Shown here: positions 1-11,910 of the stretch, in pieces | Numbering within the stretch: position 1 is the stretch's first letter | Layout of the letters: each line of letters begins with the position of its first letter | Source of the DNA: Henricia sp. BOLD:AAB3569 | Lineage: Eukaryota; Echinodermata; Asteroidea; Spinulosida; Echinasteridae | Direction of reading: 5' to 3' | Length of the DNA: 64,000 nucleotides | Assembly (NCBI GenBank): GCA_037783545.1 | Contig: JBBELK010000808.1 | Coordinates: forward strand, 186,001-250,000 | Notes under the pieces: generated by a model | The model's input: only the letters and a program-made list of their open reading frames with translations | The model's database searches: none | Told to the model about the DNA's origin: nothing | Program-made: the position numbers and the translations under genes

Positions 1-731
1 ATAGCTATTGTAAATGGCCACAAAGAAGGGAAAGGCTACAAGGCCACTTCGAAGCAGTCTAGAGTGCCAGTATCCACCGTTCAGAGCATAATTAGGAAGT
101 AGTTCCACACAGTGAGAAACCTTAAAGGGTGTGGTCGTAAGTCGAAGGTGTCACCTCGTCTGTCAAGAAAAGTGTGCCGAAAGACCTGCAACAATCCCCG
201 CATCACCTAGACAAGGATCCGAGTTTCTGGTCATCGATTCTGTGGTCAGACGAGACAAAAATTGAGCTTTTCGGGCACATGGATGTTGCTTATGTCTGGC
301 GAAAGAAAGGGGAAGCGTACAATCCAAATAACACGGTCCCAACCGTCCAGGATGGAGGTGGTAGCATCATGATGTGGGGATGCTTCTCGGCAAATAGGAC
401 TGGGAATCTCGTCAAAGCGGTTGGGATCATGAAAAAGGAGCAGTACATTAAGATCATCGATGAAAACATCAAGCAGTCCGCTGAGAAACTCAAGCTTGGT
501 CAGCATTGGACCTACCAACAGGACAACGATCCCAAACATACTGCCAAGGCAGTCACGAAATAGTTCGAGGACAACGATGTGGACGTTCTGGAGTGGTCGA
601 GCCAAAGACCAGATCTCAACCCGATCGAGAATGTATGGAGGGAGCTCAAGACTCGGGTGATGGTAAGGAAACCTTCCAACCTCAACGACCTTGAGACTTT
701 TGCGAAGAGGAGTGGGCGAAAATTCCAGTGA
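1..731 (+). pseudogene. Tc1-like DDE transposase, broken
   Basis: Would cut and paste its own element by binding the TIRs. Bases 1-102 read as a helix-turn-helix region (residues GYKATSKQSRVPVSTVQSI) that ends in an in-frame TAG; the same frame continues to about 200. From about 200 a second frame gives the catalytic core: WSDETKIELFG (first Asp), QQDNDPKHTA (second Asp), a TAG at 561-563, then [17 protein letters not shown] (final catalytic Glu) in the same frame. Part of the region between HTH and core is missing. The stops and frame change make it non-functional. Assignment to Tc1 rests on these motifs. Confidence 0.88.
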
Positions 732-1042
732 AACCATGCCAAAGCCTTGTAAGCCGATACAGGAACCGTTTGGTGGCAGTGATAAAAAGCAAAGGTTTTT
801 CTATTGATTATTAAGAGTGACTTTATTAAGGGTATGAATAATTATGGACATAATTTTGGAAATATGTCAATACAATACCCCAAAAATAATATATTACAAA
901 AAATGTCACTTGTTGTTATTCTTTCAGTTGTTTGTCACATAGTTATCAGAAGTAAGCCAGACAAAACTCAATCATTTATTAACATGATTCAAAATACTTA
1001 AAAAATTACAAGGGTATGAATAATTTTGAGCACATCTGTAGC
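1..1042 (+). mobile_element. Tc1/mariner-type DNA transposon, 5' end cut by window
   Basis: A degenerate Tc1 element runs from the window edge to about 1042. Its coding part is the separate pseudogene entry. After the coding part, the motif GGGTATGAATAATT occurs twice in the same orientation (about 830 and 1013), which looks like terminal-repeat sequence of Tc1 elements. The exact right end and its TA duplication are uncertain. The left end lies outside the window. Confidence 0.8.
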
Positions 1043-1857
1043 TATATACCTCGCATTTTGTTTCTCCCACAGAGTTGCACACTAATCCGGAACTTTTAGC
1101 ACTACTGAGAAGAGCAAGTCGCAGTTCGGGTAATTTTTGTCAATTATTCGACGATGCTGCACCTGGGAAAGTACCGGTAGTTGTTACCGACACGGACGGA
1201 AAGAGGCAAAAACAATGCAACGCTAAGCCTATTCATGTAGCCCTGAAGCAATAAGTAAAGAAAGGACTTTATGAGTTAGCCGAGCAAGACATTCTGGCAC
1301 ATGTTGACAGACCGACTGAATGGTGTAGCCATATGTTTGTGCCCTAACGTATTATAGGTTAGGGCACATAGGTTAGGTAACATTGAATTAGGTGTCATTA
1401 AAGACATTCTTTCCTTCAGAAAAGTTTTCAAAAGTTGATTGAGACGTCCACGATTGCCGGCAAATACAAGTTTACGTGTGTGTGTGCGTCGTACTGTGTA
1501 CGTACCTTGCGTACGTGGTGTGGACTCGAAACCCATTAAAGTCCACAATTTGCGGGAAAAAGTGACGGATTGTGGACTGGCACTCGTTCGCTCAAGTCCA
1601 CAGTCAGGTTGTCCAAACTTGGGAAAAGGGGTTAGGGTGGGGGTGGAGGGTTTTAAACAAAGGTTAGGGTTCAGGAGTAAAGTTTAGAAACATGGATGAG
1701 GGAAAAAATGGGGTGGATGAGGGAAGAATTTGGAGAAAACAACGATTTTGCGACCAATTTTCTTAAGTACACGAATACAAAGAAACGTCCACAGTGCGTG
1801 AGTAATGCGCGACTGGGTGTGTGTGTGAGGGGCGGGGTTCATTCATTTAACATATTT
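1043..1857. other. Unassigned intergenic DNA
   Basis: No convincing coding region. Holds GT-rich microsatellite-like stretches near 1475-1500 and 1815, and otherwise nothing I recognise. Confidence 0.5.
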
Positions 1858-2580
1858 TGGCTAATATGTATCACATTTGGCCACTTTTGGCAGCCATATT
1901 GGTTGTAATCTCAAATTTGAAGCATGATAGAAAAAAGGGGACCCCACAAATACATTTGTGAGTGTCAAAAACATATAAATTATTCGGCTTATGATCTTTT
2001 TCATTTTAGACAATTTTTGGCGGCCATATTGGCCTCCATCTTTATCTCCAGCAGCTTTTATTTTAATAATGTTAACATCCAAAACTGTTTCAGGACTCTA
2101 AAAGGCACCATAAAAAGTTGGTGAGGTTAGTTCAGCGGAAGGGGGTTGGATTTAAAGTATGCATTATTTGTTGGTCATTGTATCATTTTGCTCATATTTT
2201 GCCACTTTTGGCAGCCATATTGGTCGAAAACATAACTAGCAATTTTATAAATGATTTTATCATATTATATTTGGCTAACATATTATCTTTTCCATTTTGG
2301 ACATATTAGCGGCCGCCATCTTGGATATCTCCAGTGCATTTTATTTTATTGTTAACATCCCAGATATGCTTCAGGATCATAAAAGGCACCCTAAAAGGGT
2401 GTAAGTTAATTATGCGGGTTGCATTTAATGTACACGTATGTATTTATCAAATGTTTTGTCCATTATACATGTATATTATTTTTCTCATATTGGCCGCCAT
2501 TTTAAATTTGAAGCATGATGAAAAAAGGGGACCCCCAGAAATAAATCAGTTGCGAGGGTCAAAAACATATATCTCTAATT
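1858..2580. repeat. Diverged tandem repeat, roughly 290-300 bp period
   Basis: The block CCACTTTTGGCAGCCATATT occurs at about 1881 and 2200. GTTAACATCC followed by TTTCAGGA and AAAAGGCACC occurs near 2070-2110 and 2350-2395. AAGCATGAT plus AAAAAAGGGGACCCC recurs near 1920 and 2511. The order of blocks is the same in each copy, so this is a two-and-a-half copy tandem array and not dispersed similarity. No coding potential is visible. Confidence 0.75.
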
Positions 2581-2672
2581 TATCCAATAGGGTGACACTT
2601 TTTGAGTAGAAAGTTATGTTAGGGCGACACGGTCGGTTAGGGTGACAATTTGGTGTAGCCCCAAAATTTTGG

Positions 2673-2777
2673 AGGTTAAAAACCATTTTTTTAAGGTCAA
2701 AAACCATTTTATTTAGGTCAAAAACCACTTTTATTTAGGTCTAGAACCATTTCTCTTAGGTCTAGAACCATTTTTGG
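2673..2777. repeat. Minisatellite, about 21-22 bp unit, five copies
   Basis: Five consecutive units begin AGGTYWARAACC and run into a T-rich tail. The first three read AGGTTAAAAACC or AGGTCAAAAACC; the last two change to AGGTCTAGAACC, showing stepwise divergence along the array. Confidence 0.8.
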
Positions 2778-2993
2778 AAGCTTTGGGTAGAGAAATTTGG
2801 TGTCAATTTGAGTGATTCTTGCCGAAATTTCAGTGGTCTCTGGGGAAAGTATCCCGGTGTGTCGCCCGTTTGCAGCATTAAGGATGATTATACTGCCTTT
2901 AACTAGAATGTATTAATTATTTCGATACAAATGTCAGTTGTTCCTTACTGGGATTGGCTATCATGTGAGCTTAGCAAGCCCTACAATGAGATA

Positions 2994-3008
2994 CCCCCCC
3001 CCCCCCCT
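2994..3008. repeat. Poly-C tract
   Basis: About 15 consecutive C residues. Homopolymer length is often unreliable in assemblies. Confidence 0.8.
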
Positions 3009-3097
3009 CTAGAGATAATTCAAGATACGCCCCAAACTCCTACCCGGCTTGCCCCAATTATTAATGAATAAGTGACTATGTTTCTAGGGACAGCCGA

Positions 3098-3141
3098 GGT
3101 GAATTAATTCGATACAAATTTTGACAAATGTCCATGATCGA
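3098..3141 (-). repeat. SINE tail fragment
   Basis: The reverse complement matches the tail of the tRNA-headed SINE at 59.04 kb, sharing GACAAATGTC next to a GATACAAA core and a diverged GAATTAAT/GAATAAAT block. Only the tail is present here. Confidence 0.55.
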
Positions 3142-3475
3142 GTGTGGGAAATCTAAGGTAGCAATCATTGGTATTTGAAGTTGAAAAATGCGAAAAAGCC
3201 CTACGCTCTGTTCAAAGAACAGACGTAGCTCTAGTTGGCTTTTCCGCAAGTCCTGCGGAATAGCCTTTGTTTTTGTTTTGATTTGTTTTATTGGCTTTTT
3301 CGCTAGGACGAAAAAGCCTTTGTTTTTGTTCTGATTTCCCCCATTTTGTTCTGATTTTTTCCCATAGACATAACGCATAGGCGTTGTCGGCACTTTTTCA
3401 GGTTGTTCCCAAACTTCGATCTTAACCAAACTTGGTCACACCAAAGACATAGTATAAGGGGTGTGCACCCAAGAA

Positions 3476-5040
3476 TGACGTCATTGTGACGTCATCGGTT
3501 ACGTAAATATAATAGTTGTAAAATGCCTAAAAAGCCGAAAATGACCAAAATACCTTCCTTGCCACAACCACGTGACCCAGGTTTTTTAAAATATTTGGCA
3601 GACATATAGATCAGATCATGAGCTACAATTTTCTTTGTGTAGGCATTCTCATCTGACCCTCGGATGTATGTTAAATCATGTTAATTGGGAAGATTGAGGA
3701 GTGTTAGGGTTAAAAGAGACATCGTGGATGTACAACGATATACTAATTATAAGAGTGGCAAGCACCAGATTGTTGTAATGCTTCGACGGGATGCCTTAAT
3801 AGCTTAGTTGGTAGAGCAGTTGGCCATGTATGCCAAGGACCTGGGTTCGAATCCCATTCGGGGCATTGCAATTTTCTCGTGTTTCTAAATTCATCTTTAA
3901 TTGTCAATCCTATCATATACCCTTATTCTAAATAATTATAAACAAAATATTAATGACTTGAATGTGATGCTGATGCTTTTTTTATGGATATAAGTAATTG
4001 ATTTAATTTTCATTTACATAGTTTATAATTTAAATAATTAAAATCAAGTTGAGTGAGAAATCACGTAGTCGATATTTATTGCACTGTTTATAGCAGATGA
4101 ATGGGATGCAAATGGTATAATGGACAAAATATTTACAGAAGAAATGACCCGAACTGATATAATTAAACAAGTGACTGCAATATAGTATATAAACAATATT
4201 TCTGGCGTACTGGAAAACCTCTGGCGTATGGAAAATACTTCTGGAAAATACTTCTGATACTTCTCAATTGACAATCTTGGAAATAGTCAGAACTCTTATT
4301 ATCTAGAGAAAAAGAAAAAATCCCAAACACTGAGATTCGAACCAAAGACCTTGTGATTACAAGTCGAACTCTTTCCTAACCAGAGCACGAAGCAAGTTGG
4401 AATTCTGCATTGACGAAACTTTTTTTTTAAAGTTAAAAACGCAGGCTCGTGAAAATTCGTGCCGCGAATTTCACCGCGCTCCATACCTTGTCCGAGCAGG
4501 GCAGCTGCTATTACAATTCCAGAGCTATTACAATTCCTAGGCTAATCGAATCACGAATCACGATAACTTTTTCGGGCACTTGTGCATTGACGATTAACTT
4601 CAAACTTCACATGCACATTGGTCACTACGTGGTCTAAGTACTAATTACGTCACGATGACGTCATCAGTTGTAAAATTACAAACACTTGAAATTTAATCAA
4701 TAACAAATCAACCGTTTGACCTTCGATCTTGATTCCTGCGCCATATACGATCACCAACAAAAGTCTTTACGATGCGCTCATGCCTTGACATTTGACCTCG
4801 TTTCTTATTGGTCAAACAGATTTTGATACAGACAATAGCCTAGGGTCAGTACACATGCATGTGTGATAAGACTCTGATGACGTCATCAAGTGTCATATTA
4901 CATACATTTAAATGTTAAAGCTTAATGACCTGTATCTGCAGAAGCCAACAGTAGATACAGATAAAACTTTACAGGTATGTCGTCTGTTACAAGGTATGTG
5001 AAATATTGTCAAGACCTTATCATGACGTCATCGTGCGTCA
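3476..5040. other. AT-rich repeat DNA with recurring TGACGTCA octamers
   Basis: The perfect palindrome TGACGTCA occurs at 3476, 3487, 4656, 4878 and 5033, usually followed by TC. Similar flanks (ATTACA...TTGAAAATT-type) follow several copies, so the octamers probably ride on a diverged repeat. TGACGTCA is the consensus CRE for CREB/ATF proteins, but nothing here shows regulatory use. No gene is seen between 3866 and 5500 apart from the listed elements. Confidence 0.6.
3793..3865 (+). tRNA. tRNA-like sequence, probable pseudogene or SINE head
   Basis: It has an A box (TAGCTTAGTTGG) and a perfect B box (GGTTCGAATCC). The acceptor strands GCCTTAA and TCGGGGC pair at six of seven positions, counting two G-T pairs. 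The anticodon stem TTGGC/GCCAA encloses a 7-base loop CATGTAT, giving TGT as a nominal anticodon, but the base before it is A and not the nearly invariant T. Stem offsets also leave an extra base. It could bind TFIIIC; I doubt it is a working tRNA. Confidence 0.5.
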
Positions 5041-5680
5041 TATTACAACAAATTGAAAATTAAAGGTTGAAATTTTCAAAATTCAATAAAATCTCAGTGC
5101 TTTAACATATGATCGTAATTCCTTTGTTAACCGTCACAGCTAACCAAGATCCAAATTTCATACACAGACAATGGCATTTGAATTTGTTTACTTCGGGTAC
5201 AAACCGGAAGTGGATGTATTATTTGAAAGTGGTAAGGAATATATGAATGTGGTTGACGGTGTTAGTGTTCAGGGTCATTGGGCTTTCCAAAATGTAAGTG
5301 GTAATGTCATCACCTGGAAGGGCGCCCTCTAATAACAACGACATTAAAAACGTCTAAAAGTGACTTTGTGCAGCAATGTTTGCGCAAATAAACTCAATGT
5401 TGCCTAATTATAATAATTTAAGATACCTTTAAAAAGTTGATTTTGTGATTAAAAAAACCTTTTTTTTGTTTGGGGAAAAAGCACCCTAACGGAAAAACGG
5501 AACAAGCTATGAGCTTGAAACTTGGTACAATCATAGGTCCTAGTTAGGGATCTTCATGTTCGTGCAACATTACGATGACGTCATCGGTTGCCTAATTATA
5601 ATAATTTAAAATACCCTAATTATAATAATTTAAAATACCTTTAAAAAGTGCATTGTTGGGAAAAAAGCAGACTAACTTAG

Positions 5681-5902
5681 AAACGGAACAAGGTATGAAC
5701 TTGAAACTTGGTACAATCATAGGTCCTAGGTTAAGGATCTTGATGTTTGTAACCATAATTTAAATGCAGTTAGAGATACCAGGATGGGGTCAATGGCATT
5801 ATGGTTGGGTATGATCAAGCTGTACAAAAATAATATAAACCGGGAAACGCAGATATGGCTGTATTTCTAGTGCACAGGTAATGGCAATAGACTGTGTACA
5901 GT
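5681..5902 (+). repeat. Left arm of an inverted repeat
   Basis: Pairs with 7097-7310 in reverse orientation over about 220 bp. Shared landmarks in order: ACGGAACAAGGTAT, ACTTGGTACA, CATAGGTCCTAGG, TTAAATGCAGTTAGAGATACC, GGGTCAATGGCATTATGG and TGTACAAAAATAATA (the long one is split in some copies by substitutions). Partial units of the same family recur at 5500-5600, 5890-5960 and 6050-6130, and in inverse orientation at 6520-6600. Confidence 0.85.
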
Positions 5903-6667
5903 CATAGGTCCTAGGTCCTAGATCTTGATGTTTGTGTAACATTACGATGACGTCATTTGTTGCAAATTGATAATAATTTAAAATACCTTTAAAAAGTGGA
6001 TTTGTTTTTGGGGGGGGGGGGGGAAAGCCACCTAACTAAAAAACAGAAATATGAACTTAAAACTTGGTACAGTTCTAGAACCTAGATCATGACGTTTCTG
6101 TGACATCACGACGATGTTATCGTTTACCTAGGTTTAATACATGTAATTTTAAAAAGACCTTTGAGCCCGTTTCCTATTGGTCAAATATTTATTGGCATCT
6201 AATTTGAAAGTGGAAAGTGATAGTAGAATGGGGTCAATGGCATTATGGTTGGGTTTGCTTAAGCTGTACAAAAATTGAGACGATGTCCTTCGACCTTGTT
6301 TGGTATTGGTCAAACAGATGTTGGCCTATACATTAAAAGTGGTAAGAGATTCTAGGATGGGGTAAATTGTATTACGGTTGGGTGTGGTCAAGCTTTACAA
6401 AAATAAAGACGATGAACTTTGATCTGCCTTGTCGTTTGAAGTCTTCAGTATTACGTTCATGGTTCCTTCACCACATCCCATCATTACTAAAGGTTTACAA
6501 AGTGGATACACGCAATGAGGTCATCGTCTTATTTTTTGTAGAGCATGAATATACCCAACCATAATGCCATTGAGCTCATTCTAGTATCTCTTAACACAAG
6601 ACAGAGTTGATTTTACCAATATGAAATCGGGTCAAAGGTCGTTGTATTACTTTTGTTACCACTGGGC

Positions 6668-7012
6668 GAATAGCTCGATTAATCGATTAATCGCGAAATA
6701 AAAACGGTACTCGGACTCGAGACTATCATTTTTAAACTACTCGTTGATTAATCGCGATTACGCTAGACTGTTACACCGTAACAGGCCTCTTTCTTAGCAC
6801 ACTAAAAACTGGCGGCCTGTGTGCAGCTAAATTATTTGTTGTGTATGCCCTTTGTGTTAGCCGAAAGTCCGACAAGCATGTTTTTGAACCACAGACCCAA
6901 CAATCGAGTACATCGATTGCAGATCTCCACGCGTCATCTGCCGCGCGCATTTTTGTATGTTGTCCCTACCTTTTGATGCTTTGCCAACTACTCGCGATTA
7001 ATTGACTACTCG
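6668..7012. repeat. Possible small DNA element with ATTAATCG ends
   Basis: The left side reads CGATTAATCGATTAATCGCG and the right side CTCGCGATTAATTGACTACTCG, resembling degenerate inverted ends. No target duplication was identified, so the limits are approximate. Confidence 0.35.
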
Positions 7013-7096
7013 CAAGTACCAGAATCCACTTCTCGGCCAGCAGTACTTTTTTTACAGATTGATCACAAAAACAGCCACAACGGCATTTTCCCGTTT

Positions 7097-7310
7097 GTAC
7101 ACAGTCTTATGGCCATTGCCAGTGCACAACAAATACAGCTATAACGACGTTTCCCCGTTTGTATTATTTTTGTACAGCTTGATCGTACCCAACCATAATG
7201 CCATTGACCCTATCCTGGTATCTCTAACTGCATTTAAATTATGGTGACAAACATCAAGATCCCTAACCTAGGACCTATGACTGTACCAAGTTTATACCTT
7301 GTTCCGTTTT
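7097..7310 (-). repeat. Right arm of an inverted repeat
   Basis: Reverse complement of 5681-5902. Together they make a foldback about 1.6 kb long with a loop of roughly 1.2 kb. The loop itself contains more units in both orientations, plus an AT-rich core at 6668-7012 with repeated ATTAATCG motifs at both sides. Confidence 0.85.
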
Positions 7311-7449
7311 TGAGTCAAGATGCTTTTTCCATAAAGTCCAGGACCTATGATTGTACCAAGTTTCAAGTTCATACCTAGTCCCATTCTCGAGTTGCATTTT
7401 GTTTTAAAAAAACACATTGTGATTTTAAAAACATAATTAGCTACTTTGT

Positions 7450-7998
7450 GACGTCATTACGATGTTCGAAGAAAATCGGGTGTGAAGAAAGGTCCAAACT
7501 GTCTCGGTTAATGAAATCACGTGCTATCTTATGGGATTTGAATTGAAGATACCAGCTAAGTACCATTGCAAAAGCACAGGGACACGGTTCGGTGATTTTT
7601 AGTGTAGAGCCATTGCCTAGGCAACTAACAAAAGATGACGTATTCACTTCGGCAGTCTACACTCTATCTCGTGATTTGGCACGTACATAATTAACTGTAG
7701 AACGTCTACTGTCAACCCTTCTTGGTCTCCACTAATTTCTCCTAAATGCTGTGAATCTCGACTCGGGGTAATATTGAAACAACACCTCTGCCCCAATATT
7801 TCCTTCTATACAGGAAATTCCGGCTGAATATTACATTTTCAATGCACATTGCCTATCTCAAGTGTTAATTTTTTCCAAGAAAATGGAAATTTAGGTGTTT
7901 TTAACCACGCTCAGCAGCATGTAGTGTCACTGTGTGAAACGATGCATGGCGCGTAGGGAGTGTTCCGCAAGTGGCGCACAGCACAACAAACTGTTTGT
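7450..7998. other. Unassigned DNA
   Basis: One further TGACGTCA occurs at 7449. No gene or recognisable element was found. Confidence 0.45.
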
Positions 7999-8602
7999 GA
8001 ATAGACCGATCCAGTAAGCTCCGCCCATTTTGGAATTGACCATTCACAGCCTCAGGTTCAGGTAGCAAAAAAAGTAGATCGCCATTTTGGCTACCTGAGT
8101 CCTCAAAATGTTGTGCACAGAGCTACGGCGAAATGCAACACGAGTGACGCAATAACACCATAAACATCATTCTTATCAGCGCAGAGGACCCTATAGCCGG
8201 TTTAAAACGGATTGTACAAGACTATCCTAACCTACTTTTAATCCCTTCATAAATGTGTTTTTGTGTAAACGGGAAAAACTCACTAACATTAGCTTGTCGT
8301 TTTGCTATGTTGTGCATTCACTGCGTTCTAGATATGTGTGTCAAGATGTTTTTGTTCGATCGCGCGCGTTACGCGTAATGCAGGCGTGTTGTACGTGCAC
8401 GCACAAGACCGGATACTTAAGTGCACATTTTGCTTTTGAGCGTGCAGTTTCTGTGTGCGTGTGCGTGTTTCAATACGCGCTGACCAGGGCGCGGACGCTG
8501 ACGCACGGCGCGGCCACGCGACTCTAATGTACACGTGCCTCACATGTGTGGCATGTTGCTAGGCAATTTATAAATGGGCGGAGCTTACTAGATCGGTCTA
8601 TT
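7999..8602. mobile_element. MITE-like element with 28-bp TIRs
   Basis: AATAGACCGAT.CAGTAAGCTC at the left end is the reverse complement of the right end at 8575-8602, with one mismatch over about 28 bases including CCGCCCA. The 600-bp interior has no transposase. A clear target duplication was not found. Confidence 0.8.
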
Positions 8603-9549
8603 CGTTTTGTTCAGCTGCAGCGCACACGATAATGAAGTCGAATGCCGAATTGTATCTGCACAGCTCATTGGCCGGAACGCACCGCGAGAAAGAACGGGAT
8701 GTTCGCGAGACTTTGTTGGCCTTATTTCGTTGCTCGCTTGCATTTTTGTTGAGTAGTTGGTGGCCAAGATGACGTGATAAGTTTGTAGAATGGTTCTTCA
8801 TCTTTCGAATAATGTAATTATTTTTTTGTAATTGTGTAAATCTGAAGTGATGGGTCGTACCGTAGATTTTGAGGGGGTCAATTTGTTTGTGTATCCTGAC
8901 TGGACTAGAACAAACTTTAGAAAACCATAGCGATGAAGACACGTGATTTCGTTTAACGTGCCTTATGGCTTGCTGGAAGAGTTTTTTCAATGGTTATTCG
9001 GTAATTTTTAACCTCGAGATTTCACCATTTTGGCAGCGCAATGTTGCTGCGGCGGCGGCACAACCCGTGTGTACACGCATGTATAGCATGTGTAGGCCTA
9101 GGCGTAGAAATGAGATGAACACCTGAACACAGTCAACTCGACCGTTTGCTAACTCGACGTTGTACCAACTCGACCGTTGTTCCAACACTACAATATGCAA
9201 CTGAAATGTGTTTTTGCGTCCTCGAAAGTGCATGTATTATGGTATTTTAAACTTGTTTCAGCATTTATATGTAATTTGATATAGAGTCAAGGATTCTACC
9301 AAAGAACATCCAAATATACATGTACCGGTAATTAAGTTTTAGTATACATATAGGCCCTATAAGAAATGTGCCAGTGTGTGTATTCATGCAATACTTTTAT
9401 TTGCAGGGTTAAAATTACCAGTGTGCTATTTTAATTATGTCAACTGATATTTATTTCATTTCTCCCTACAGTTTGTATAGTTTTCTTTTGTATAGTTTTC
9501 TTTTCTTGTAGCTGTCTTGGGTACAGTAATTTTAAATCCCCAACCTGCA
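8603..9549. other. Unassigned DNA
   Basis: A short cluster of AACTCGAC motifs lies at 9130-9182. CATCCTGACTGGACTAGA-like sequence near 8894 recurs at 10869, suggesting a shared old repeat. No gene is supported. Confidence 0.4.
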
Positions 9550-9697
9550 AATAAACCTTATGCGTTGCGGCCATGATAGAGGGCAGTCACATTGGCACAG
9601 TGTGTCATGTACGAGTAGGCACATTGTGGATCTATTGTCACATCATTTAAATATGAAAACCTGTCCTCTATCATGGCCGCTACGCATAAGGTCTATT
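9550..9697. mobile_element. Small foldback element (about 148 bp)
   Basis: CCTTATGCGTTGCGGCCATG followed by ATAGAGG (9556-9582) is repeated inverted at 9665-9691 with one mismatch. Pairing extends a few bases outward. The loop of about 80 bp is non-coding. Confidence 0.85.
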
Positions 9698-11910
9698 GAG
9701 ACAGTGTGTTGCATTACATCATATGCTCGTATTGATTTACTTTAATATTTATATTTTGTACTTTATATTTTTTATGCATGTTAGTGCAAGCCAAGCCTAC
9801 TTTTGTAGTGCGCCATTTCCAAAACAATATTTCATACAAACTGCATTGTACTAGAGCTTATATAATTTTAAAGCAGCTGATGAAAGAGACAAACTATATT
9901 TTACTTTTGAGATCTGTGTAGCTTGAAATACAGGCTTTTTTAACCCGAGACTGAACGTCCATTCAGGATATTTTACAACTAACATTCTATGAACCATATA
10001 TTTTGTATATTCATATTTATATCCTTTACAGTTTACTTTAGCAACTCTAACCAGACAGTGTTTTAATACATGTACGTGTACGTACGTTTCTTAATAATTA
10101 TTTACTTTTTGCAACAGCAAAACCTTTTGTGACTACATGTATTTATTTTGCAGATGGTTTTGCATGTATTATGGGTTACATTTTTTGGCAATATTTAGGG
10201 TTTGAAATCAGCATGTCATATAAAAGCTCCAAAAGTCATTTATAAAATACATTTTTTATGTTTTAACAGATTTTTAACGTATTTATTTATTGGTCGTTGT
10301 GTAGTAGGTATGCAAAGTTGTGTGACAGTAAATTAACTAAACAAACCGTTAAAAATCTATCATTTTATGTCATGTTTTTCTGTGTCACAATTAAAAATAA
10401 GACCTTTTCCATACTGGACTGATTAGTCAAAGTGAGTTTGGCTGTTTAACATTTATTTGGGCAGAGCATAGAGCAAGGAAACGGGGAGATTGGAAAATTT
10501 CTTAAATCTTGTGTACAAAAAAGGAAAATCTTCAGATCCTTGCTAAAGTGATTTTAAGGAAAACATGATCAAACCTTGAAGATTGAATACATGCTTGGCT
10601 ATCCTTTGAGATAGTTTTTTACAGCTAATTGGTTTTAATTTAAATTGGCTTAATTATACTGAAATATAAAAAGAAAATTAATGTAGGCCAACGCATCGGG
10701 GCGATTCAATAAAGCTCCGTGTATACACAACCCATGCACGCTAAATGGGAGGACTGTAAACCAGTATAATATGGAACGGGCAATAACGTCATCAGACGAC
10801 GGAAAACCATGCGGTGCCACGGCGGTAATTTTGGGTTTCTGTTTTTTAGGAATGCCGTTGGATTTCGTTGCATCCTGACTGGACTAGAAAAATGTACGTA
10901 AAATTTTCATTGTTTGTGGGTAGAATATCACATATTCTTTGTAGAGAAGGTAAACATGGACTGTTGCGAGTATTCCAAGGGGAGATATTTGCCGATTTTT
11001 TGGGTGTCTTTTGTTGTCTTTTTGGACGTGTTTTTTTCGACAGATATGTTTCTCATCTTTCCGAAAATCCTAGTCTTATTGTTCAGATCCCTAGAAATGA
11101 ATGAGAAATCCTTGGTTTTCGACAGGCTGTTCAAGCTCATTAAATATGCAAGACTGCAAACTGGCTGAAGTCACGCGTGCATACTGTGCACATAAAATGA
11201 AGCACTTTTGAGCGCGCTGCGGACTGTACTGACAGACTGGCTGCCCGATGTTATAACGCGTGCCAGGTTGCCATCTACACGTACATCATGTATGTACAGC
11301 ATTCTGCGTTTTTATCGTGATATTTCTCGAAGACCCAAAAGCTTGCGACGGAAATGAGTACGATTAGTCGGCACGGAATATCAGAACGGAAATGTCAGTA
11401 TGATTGTTTTTTGCCAGTCCCAATAGTTTTCTACACGAGGTTTTGATCAAATTCAAAGGTTTATGCATGGACATAGCTTACCTATAAAAATCAGCCCAGC
11501 TGTATGACTTGAAGAAATGAATGTCACTCCATAGTCGGCATGCTGTTGGATAGCACGTCCTCTGGGCTCTGCCTACTGACAATATACTGCTGGAATCAAC
11601 TTGTAGCACTGGCTAAAATACCGTATACAGACTTACAGTTTGTCAGTGTACGCATGCGCAGTTTTCACTATTTCACCATACGTTGCGTGACATCGGGAAT
11701 TTTTGTGTTATCCTATTCTTGGAAAGACGGAAACGCACTCCCCGAAAAATTATGAGGGAATTCCCATTTGATTATTACGAAACTGTAGGCCTAGCTGTAC
11801 AAATCGAATGTGTACACCACTTTAACAAGGTCCAGTTTACTGTTTCGTGTGTGAGAAAAATAGCAAAGATTGGTTTGCCATTTCGAATTTCAGTTTCAGT
11901 TTCAGTTATT
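9698..11910. other. AT-rich unassigned DNA
   Basis: Two kilobases without a supported gene or clear element. The open frames here are short, overlap each other on both strands and show no domain. Confidence 0.45.

Noticed and set aside
1439-1687. 82-codon frame at 1.44-1.69 kb
   Set aside because: GT-rich low-complexity sequence, no domain, opposed by another frame.
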